Origin: JBCCBV01 sp039033855 | Lineage (GTDB): Bacteria; Planctomycetota; Phycisphaerae; Phycisphaerales; Phycisphaeraceae | Length of the DNA: 11,106 nucleotides | Reading direction: 5' to 3' | Assembly: GCA_039033855.1 (NCBI GenBank) | Contig: JBCCBV010000038.1 | Span: 1 to 11,106 of the forward strand | Shown here: positions 7,605 to 11,106 of the stretch, piece after piece | Position numbering within the stretch: position 1 is the stretch's first letter | Layout of the letters: every line of letters begins with the position of its first letter | Made by a program: the position numbers and the translations under genes | The notes under the pieces: model-generated | What the model was told of the DNA's origin: nothing | What the model saw: only the letters and a program-made list of their open reading frames with translations | Databases searched by the model: none

Positions 7605-8149
7605 GACAGCTCCTTGCGCAGCCACGCCTTCGCGAAGCGCCAGTCGCTCTCCACGGTGCGCGGCGACACGCCCACCGCATCGGCCGTCTCTTGGACCGAC
7701 ATGCCGCCAAAAAAGCGGCACTCCACCACACGGGCGTGCCTGGGCGATTCCGCCTCCAGTCGCGACAGCGCTTCCTCGAGCGACAAGACATCCACGCCGT
7801 TGTCGGCGGCGGGGGTCAGGCCGGGCTCCAGGCTGCCGATGGCGACGCCACCCCCACGCTTGGCGGCCTTGCGCGCGTTGGCGTGGTTCACCAGCACCTG
7901 CCGCATGCAGCGCGAGGCGATGGCCAGGAACTGGCCCCGGCTCTTCCACACGACCTGCTTCTCGCCCGACAGCCGCACGTAGGCCTCGTGCACCAGCGCG
8001 GTGGGCTGCAGCGTGTGGCCGTCGCGCTCCCGATTCATGTGCGCCGCGGCGATGGCCCGGAGCTGCTCGCTGACCAGCGGGGCCAGGCGCGACACCGCTG
8101 AGGGATCGCCTTCGACCGCTTCGTTCAGGATTTCCGTGAACTCCCCCAC
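7601..8149 (-). CDS. ECF-type RNA polymerase sigma factor (Sigma70_ECF/TIGR02999-like)
   Basis: 182 aa. Alternative sigma factor that directs RNA polymerase to its own promoters. The family signature ERDGHTLQPTALVHEAYVRL (41-60) and GQFLAIASRCMRQVLVNHAN (region 2, to about 100) are followed by a linker and region 4 (about 122-180) with helix-turn-helix GGMSVQETADAVGVSPRTVE and KAWLRKEL. The start is taken as GTG at 8149-8147 because AGGAG stands 4 nt upstream and homologues begin near this EFTEILNEAVEGD stretch; the frame extends 26 residues further without a ribosome site. Its TGA overlaps the kinase GTG, so the two are coupled. No anti-sigma gene is visible, and the kinase is the natural candidate for control. 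Homologues paired with such kinases are common in planctomycetes (family knowledge). Confidence 0.93.
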   Translation of the reverse strand: MGEFTEILNEAVEGDPSAVSRLAPLVSEQLRAIAAAHMNRERDGHTLQPTALVHEAYVRLSGEKQVVWKSRGQFLAIASRCMRQVLVNHANARKAAKRGGGVAIGSLEPGLTPAADNGVDVLSLEEALSRLEAESPRHARVVECRFFGGMSVQETADAVGVSPRTVESDWRFAKAWLRKELS

Positions 8150-8188
8150 GCCGCTCCTCTTAAGCCAAACCGTTTGTTGGCGACACCA

Positions 8189-8204
8189 CGTCGGCATGCC
8201 GACG
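8189..8204. promoter_or_regulatory. Perfect 16-bp palindrome, candidate operator
   Basis: CGTCGGCATGCCGACG is its own reverse complement. Its near edge is 40 bp upstream of the sigma GTG, within reach of a promoter for the sigma-kinase unit. Such a site fits binding of a dimeric regulator; the regulator is unknown. Confidence 0.55.
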
Positions 8205-8216
8205 GCGGACGTTTGG

Positions 8217-8245
8217 AAGCATAACACGTGTATCTGAAAATGCTT
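8217..8245. promoter_or_regulatory. Inverted repeat AAGCAT/ATGCTT around ACACGTGT
   Basis: AAGCAT (8217-8222) and ATGCTT (8240-8245) form an inverted pair with 17 nt between them, and the perfect octamer palindrome ACACGTGT (8224-8231) lies inside. On the minus strand TATGCT (8223-8218) could serve as a -10 element of the sigma gene, without a recognisable -35. Weak evidence. Confidence 0.35.
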
Positions 8246-8315
8246 ACGCGACTTTTCGCCGAATTCCGCATCGCTACGCAGGCCAGGGGCTGATTTTTTT
8301 GCCCAAAACGTTGCG

Positions 8316-8346
8316 CCCGCTGGCGGGTTTTCCTGCCTCTACAGGA
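8316..8346 (+). promoter_or_regulatory. Two adjacent leader hairpins before the PEP-CTERM gene
   Basis: CCCGCTGGCGGG followed by TTTT (8316-8331) is a small terminator-like hairpin, directly followed by TCCTG-CCTCTA-CAGGA (8331-8346). Both would lie in the 5' leader of the PEP-CTERM transcript if it starts upstream. The pairing suggests attenuation or a leader structure, but the stems are short. Confidence 0.35.
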
Positions 8347-8417
8347 GACGCGGCTTTGCACACAGCAACGCCGACCGCGAACGCGCAACCCATTTTCACA
8401 TCACGGGAGAACGAAAG

Positions 8418-10037
8418 ATGCCACGCAAACCACCTTCGAACGCCCCGCGCACCGGCATCCGCGGCTTGCTGGCCGCGGCCGCCTGCCTGCCCCTGGCCCT
8501 TTCGGCCGGGTCCGCCCACGCCACCGGGCCGTACGAAGCCTTCTTCGCGATCGAAGGCGACCTGCGCGACGCCGACGGCTTCGGCTTCGTCTTCGACCTG
8601 GACCGCCAGGTCAGCGTGGCCGACTCGATTGGGGGCCAGTCCAATCAATACAGCCTCCGCTCGTTCGGCGGCAACGGGGGCACCAGCATTACGGGCGCCA
8701 ACTATCACTTCGACGGGTTCGACCCCCGGCTCGCGCTGTTTGAGGACGGGGCCAACTTCGCCCAGAACGACGACAACATCGGGCTCGACCCCTTCCTGAG
8801 CTGGTTCTCCCCGGCATTGACCGACCTCTACGGCGCCTTCCCCGAGCACGCGTCGTCGCTCGCCGGCAACACCCGGTACGACGTCAACCTCACCTACGCC
8901 AAGGGCGCCCTGTCGCCGGCCCCGGGAAGGGAAACGCGCTTCGCACTCGACTTCGTCATCCCGGGCGACTCGGGCGTCGAGGTGTCGAGCTTCACGTCCG
9001 ACCCGCCTTTTGGCGTGGGTCTTCGTGGGCAAGTCGATCGACTGACCATCGGCACCAACGGCCCGGCGGTGTTCGGCCCCGACGCTCCCCCGACCTACGT
9101 GCATACGATCGAAAGCATTGTCGATATTGATACCGACGTTACGGTGGGCGCGACTGGCGTCGGCCAACTCACCATCGATGACGCCGACCTGTCCCTGACG
9201 TCCTTGCACATTGGTGCGACAGTCAACGGTGTCGTGACGGGTGTCGGGCGCGTGATCTTGGACAGCGGCCAATCCGTTTTTGTCTTCGAGGAATTCGTCG
9301 TGGCCAGCGGCAGCGAACTCGTGTTTCGTGAGGGCGCGTATAGCGGTACGAATACCGATGTCTATGGCCGCCTTCTAGGCACAAGCCTGTCCACAAGTAT
9401 CACTGCGGGCTTCAATATCCGAGACGGCGGCGTGGTAGACCCGGGCCGCAGCAACGACACGACAGCCCCGGTCGCGGGCCCCGGCAGCCTATTCATGTCC
9501 TTTATCTCTTTTGACTCGGGATCGACGCTCGAGATCGACGTGTTTGGCGGCGGGCCCGGCGGTACGGATGCGGACTTCTTTGCGGCGGACGCCGTCATTA
9601 TCGATCCGGGCGCAACGCTGGCCCTGACGCCGGTCAATCCCGCCCTGATCGAGCGCTATGACTCGCAGGTTGTGGTAGGTACGCTCGGGTTGCTCAACAC
9701 CGTCTTCGACCGGGTGACCGGCATGACGATTTCGTCGACCGAGAGCCTCGCCGTGACCTACGACGGCACCGCCGTATTCGTCACCGCGGCCTTGAACGCC
9801 GACGGCAACCTCGACCGGTCGGTCGACCTGCTCGACTTCGACATCCTGGCCAACAACTTCGGCCAGTCCGGGACCTGGGTCGATGGCGACTGGAACGGCG
9901 ACGGCGTTGTGAACCTGCTCGACTTCGACTTGGTGGCGAACAACTTCGGGTCGTCGAGCCCGTCGCAGGTTCCCGAGCCGGCCTCGCTGGGTTTGCTCGC
10001 GCTGGGCGGCGTGATGGCCTTGCGTCGCCGGCGTTAA
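8418..10037 (+). CDS. Exported PEP-CTERM protein with dockerin-like repeat pair
   Basis: 539 aa. A secreted surface or matrix protein, presumably processed by an exosortase that cuts at the PEP motif. Signal peptide at about 1-36 (Arg/Lys n-region, LLAAAACLPLALS core, AHA before TG). The body is Gly/Asp/Ser-rich and beta-strand-like, with autotransporter-like stretches such as TVGATGVGQLTIDD. Residues about 459-517 hold two EF-hand-type dockerin-like units, NADGNLDRSVDLLDF and DWNGDGVVNLLDF, each followed by NNFG. The C-terminus VPEPASLGLLALGGVMALRRR is a textbook sorting signal: PEP motif, hydrophobic helix, Arg cluster. ATG at 8418 has GGGAG 8 nt upstream. Codons of the middle (about 9100-9700) end more often in A/T than those of the flanks. 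Substrate or partner is unknown; no exosortase gene lies in the window. Confidence 0.93.
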   Translation: MPRKPPSNAPRTGIRGLLAAAACLPLALSAGSAHATGPYEAFFAIEGDLRDADGFGFVFDLDRQVSVADSIGGQSNQYSLRSFGGNGGTSITGANYHFDGFDPRLALFEDGANFAQNDDNIGLDPFLSWFSPALTDLYGAFPEHASSLAGNTRYDVNLTYAKGALSPAPGRETRFALDFVIPGDSGVEVSSFTSDPPFGVGLRGQVDRLTIGTNGPAVFGPDAPPTYVHTIESIVDIDTDVTVGATGVGQLTIDDADLSLTSLHIGATVNGVVTGVGRVILDSGQSVFVFEEFVVASGSELVFREGAYSGTNTDVYGRLLGTSLSTSITAGFNIRDGGVVDPGRSNDTTAPVAGPGSLFMSFISFDSGSTLEIDVFGGGPGGTDADFFAADAVIIDPGATLALTPVNPALIERYDSQVVVGTLGLLNTVFDRVTGMTISSTESLAVTYDGTAVFVTAALNADGNLDRSVDLLDFDILANNFGQSGTWVDGDWNGDGVVNLLDFDLVANNFGSSSPSQVPEPASLGLLALGGVMALRRRR

Positions 10038-10240
10038 GCGACCTGCTCGCGACGCCGTACCAAACGTCGATGCCCCCATGGGAACGAACCCCGGCCCGCA
10101 CGGCCGGGGTTTTTGCGTGAAACAACGGGGGGCGCAGCGTTCTCACCAGAGATGGCCAGCGCCGCGATACACGGGGTGCCCAGGCCGTTCGGGGTCGCCC
10201 AATGCCAGGCGTCGCGCGGCGGTGGTGACGGCTTACGCAT
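10034..10240 (-). CDS. Possible small hypothetical protein
   Basis: 68 aa from ATG at 10240-10238. The N-terminal half (RDAWHWATPNGLGTPCIAAL, then AISGENAAPPVVSRKNP) looks protein-like, and the start overlaps the end of the preceding minus-strand gene by 8 nt, as in an operon. Against it, the last 26 residues are Arg-rich, are encoded across the terminator of the PEP-CTERM gene, and the stop overlaps that gene's stop. Either the original stop was lost or the frame is chance. No family recognised. Confidence 0.35.
   Translation of the reverse strand: MRKPSPPPRDAWHWATPNGLGTPCIAALAISGENAAPPVVSRKNPGRAGRGSFPWGHRRLVRRREQVA
10087..10114 (+). terminator. Intrinsic terminator of the PEP-CTERM gene
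   Basis: Perfect 10-bp stem AACCCCGGCC (10087-10096) and GGCCGGGGTT (10102-10111), loop CGCAC, with five T at 10110-10114. It begins 49 bp after the stop codon. No T-run follows on the minus strand, so it acts on plus-strand transcription. Confidence 0.9.
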
Positions 10241-10601
10241 GGGCCAGCTCCGGCCGTGGGCTCAGGGGCCCAAGATGGTGGACGCTGACCTTCTCTGCGT
10301 CCCGGGTGGCGACGGCGTGTCCAGCCGTCAACAAGTGCACGGCGTGCTCCCTTTCGTGCGGGGTCGCCGCCGATGGCTTGTAGACAACTGAGGCGGGGTC
10401 GGCGCCCGGCTCGACGGTCAGGTCGCCGAGATCGACCCTCGCCCATGATCCGCCTTGGTGTCGCAGGAAGTATCCCAAGCGCAGGTCGGCGAAAGTCGGG
10501 TCGGGAAAGTCGGCGCGATAGAGCCCCGGGCGCGGTCGGTCTGGCGCGTCGGCGGTGTCGAGGGTGTCGAGGGTTTCGAGGGTGTCGAGGGTGCGTTTCA
10601 T
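10233..10601 (-). CDS. Hypothetical protein with N-terminal Leu-Asp-Thr repeats
   Basis: 122 aa, no family recognised. ATG (10601-10599) overlaps the stop of the gene upstream as ATGA, with GGAG 10 nt before it. The N-terminus reads LDTLETLDTLDT, encoded by a 9-bp tandem repeat. The rest is a soluble, mixed alpha/beta-looking protein, with DFPDPTFADLRLGYFLRHQG, SWARVDLGDLTVEPG and VVYKPSAATPHEREHAVHLL; the last part resembles a short amphipathic helix. No signal peptide or membrane segment. Coupling to the neighbour supports a real gene. Confidence 0.65.
   Translation of the reverse strand: MKRTLDTLETLDTLDTADAPDRPRPGLYRADFPDPTFADLRLGYFLRHQGGSWARVDLGDLTVEPGADPASVVYKPSAATPHEREHAVHLLTAGHAVATRDAEKVSVHHLGPLSPRPELAHA
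10554..10589 (-). repeat. Four tandem 9-bp units in the coding start of the hypothetical gene
   Basis: GGTGTCGAG occurs at 10554, 10563 and 10581, and as GGTTTCGAG at 10572, with a partial fifth unit after. Being 9 bp, changes in copy number keep the frame and only change the count of Leu-Asp/Glu-Thr triplets. Confidence 0.8.
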
Positions 10602-10909
10602 TGCGATTCGTCTCCGGGTTGGGGGTGGGGAAGGTACGGACCGGCGGCGCCGGCCTCGTGAGGGGTCGTGAGAGCGGCCTGTCGCCGCTTGTGGTCTTCG
10701 ATGAGCTGCCGCACCGCGTCGGCGCGTTCGGCGTCGCTCAGCGGGAGCGCGGCGATGAGCGCCAGCGCCGCAGCGAGGGTGTCGGAGCGGCCCGCTGCGG
10801 GGTTGGTTGCGGGGGGTGGTTCACCCCCTCCCGAAAAGCCCTCAAGAGCAGGCGTTTGTGCGCCTTCCCCGCTGCTGCCCGGCCAGCCGGTGGTGTAGTG
10901 CGTTGTATG
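10598..10909 (-). CDS. Hypothetical protein, start codon unresolved
   Basis: The reading frame ending in TGA at 10600-10598 overlaps the next gene's ATG (ATGA), which supports translation. The protein-like part runs THYTTGWPGSSGEG, a Gly/Pro-rich linker, then a helical LAAALALIAALPLSDAERAD and VRQLIEDHKRRQAAL. Codons in the helical part end mostly in G or C, as in real genes here. There is no ATG, and no GTG or TTG with a ribosome site, at a sensible place; the frame stays open to the right edge, but the terminator at 10981-11012 argues against a start beyond it. The upper limit given is therefore an estimate. It may be a gene that has lost its start or uses a rare one. Confidence 0.45.
   Translation of the reverse strand, partial: HTTHYTTGWPGSSGEGAQTPALEGFSGGGEPPPATNPAAGRSDTLAAALALIAALPLSDAERADAVRQLIEDHKRRQAALTTPHEAGAAGPYLPHPQPGDESQ
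10812..10828. repeat. Perfect 7-bp stem hairpin GGGGGTG-GTT-CACCCCC
   Basis: A short inverted repeat in the Gly/Pro-rich linker part of the hypothetical gene. It may simply reflect the codons for Gly-Gly-Glu-Pro-Pro. Confidence 0.4.
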
Positions 10910-10980
10910 CGAAGCACGGCCGGGGTCGACCGCCGGAGGTACGACACGTCGCCGTAGCCGGGGCTCAGGCAGGTGCGGCG

Positions 10981-11012
10981 TAAAAAAAGCCCGCGGCGCA
11001 GGGCCACGGGCT
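10981..11012 (-). terminator. Intrinsic terminator, minus strand
   Basis: On the minus strand AGCCCGTGG (11012-11004) pairs with CCGCGGGCT (10996-10988) with one G-U wobble, loop of 7 nt, followed by seven T (10988-10982). It would end the transcript of the gene that stops at 11079, about 70 bp upstream. Confidence 0.88.
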
Positions 11013-11025
11013 TGGGTGTGATGGA
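11010..11025 (-). repeat. 16-bp exact repeat, copy 2
   Basis: Identical to 3405-3420 in the same orientation; its left end overlaps the first arm of the terminator at 10981-11012. Confidence 0.7.
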
Positions 11026-11078
11026 GAAACGACGGGATGACCGCGGGTCGAACGCCTGGGCCATCATGTCCGGGCGGT

Positions 11079-11106
11079 TTACTCGGGGGCGGGGGTGGTG
11101 GCGTCG
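11079..11106 (-). CDS. C-terminal end of a gene entering from the right edge
   Basis: The minus strand reads DATTPAPE then TAA (11081-11079). Only nine codons are visible, so no product can be named. The intrinsic terminator about 70 bp downstream supports a real gene end here. Confidence 0.4.

Larger units (their letters stand above)
8150..8417. promoter_or_regulatory. Divergent intergenic region between sigma factor and PEP-CTERM gene
   Basis: 268 bp without a gene, carrying the control sequences of two divergent transcripts. It is more AT-rich in the centre than the genes around it. It holds the palindromes at 8189-8204 and 8217-8245, an inverted pair CCAAAC (8165-8170)/GTTTGG (8211-8216) around the first palindrome, and two leader hairpins at 8316-8346 on the PEP-CTERM side. 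No convincing -35/-10 pair was found for either side. GGGAG at 8405-8409 is the ribosome site of the PEP-CTERM gene. Confidence 0.6.

Noticed and set aside
5958..7982. 674-aa open frame on the plus strand
   Set aside because: It is antisense to the kinase and sigma genes, which have full catalytic and family motifs; long antisense frames are expected at this GC content.
8150..8227. N-terminal extension of the sigma factor to an ATG at 8227
   Set aside because: It would run through the palindrome region, has no ribosome site and no family similarity; GTG at 8149 has AGGAG correctly spaced.
8274..9272. 332-aa minus-strand frame opposite the PEP-CTERM gene
   Set aside because: The plus strand has a signal peptide, dockerin-like units and a sorting signal; the antisense frame has none of these and no ribosome site.
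10554..10594. Possible CRISPR-like or iteron array
   Set aside because: The units are only 9 bp, contiguous without spacers, and in frame within a coding sequence.
10738..11067. 109-aa minus-strand frame
   Set aside because: It crosses the intrinsic terminator at 10981-11012 and lies in a different frame from the coupled gene ending at 10598.

Overview
The window looks like a high-GC planctomycete chromosome, most likely of the Phycisphaerae type. This is inferred from three family signatures: a PEP-CTERM protein with a dockerin-like repeat pair, a sigma factor of the Sigma70_ECF/TIGR02999 type, and a very large Ser/Thr kinase with a C-terminal WD40-like region. No rRNA, tRNA or CRISPR array was seen.

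Left part (1-3990, all minus strand): a module with the gene content of an integrative mobile element. In transcription order it holds an unrecognised 175-aa protein (3463-3990), a 75-aa excisionase-like helix-turn-helix protein (3128-3355), a 784-aa Toprim/DUF3987 primase-helicase-like protein (777-3131), and a tyrosine recombinase whose C-terminal end lies off the left edge (1-772). The last three are tightly packed: ATGA overlap between excisionase and primase, 4 bp between primase and integrase. The integrase has its arm and core-binding part and the late catalytic motifs (H-x-x-R, His, Tyr), but about 130-150 residues around the first catalytic Arg and Lys seem to be missing in frame. Two copies of a 44/45-nt element with identical 17-nt ends and a variable centre lie inverted about 2 kb apart, one inside the primase linker and one over the start of the integrase.

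Middle part (4101-8149, minus strand): a two-gene signalling unit, an ECF-type sigma factor followed with GTGA stop/start overlap by a 1167-aa membrane Ser/Thr kinase with intact catalytic motifs, one transmembrane segment, a coiled coil and a large WD40-like sensor or scaffold region.

Right part: divergent from the sigma factor, after a 268-bp intergenic region dense in palindromes, is a 539-aa exported PEP-CTERM protein (8418-10037, plus strand) closed by a strong intrinsic terminator. Beyond it, on the minus strand, is a set of small overlapping hypothetical genes (10034-about 10909), then an intrinsic terminator (10981-11012) that ends a gene entering from the right edge. The small genes have no recognised function. 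A 16-bp exact repeat (3405-3420 and 11010-11025) sits next to hairpins in both outer regions.
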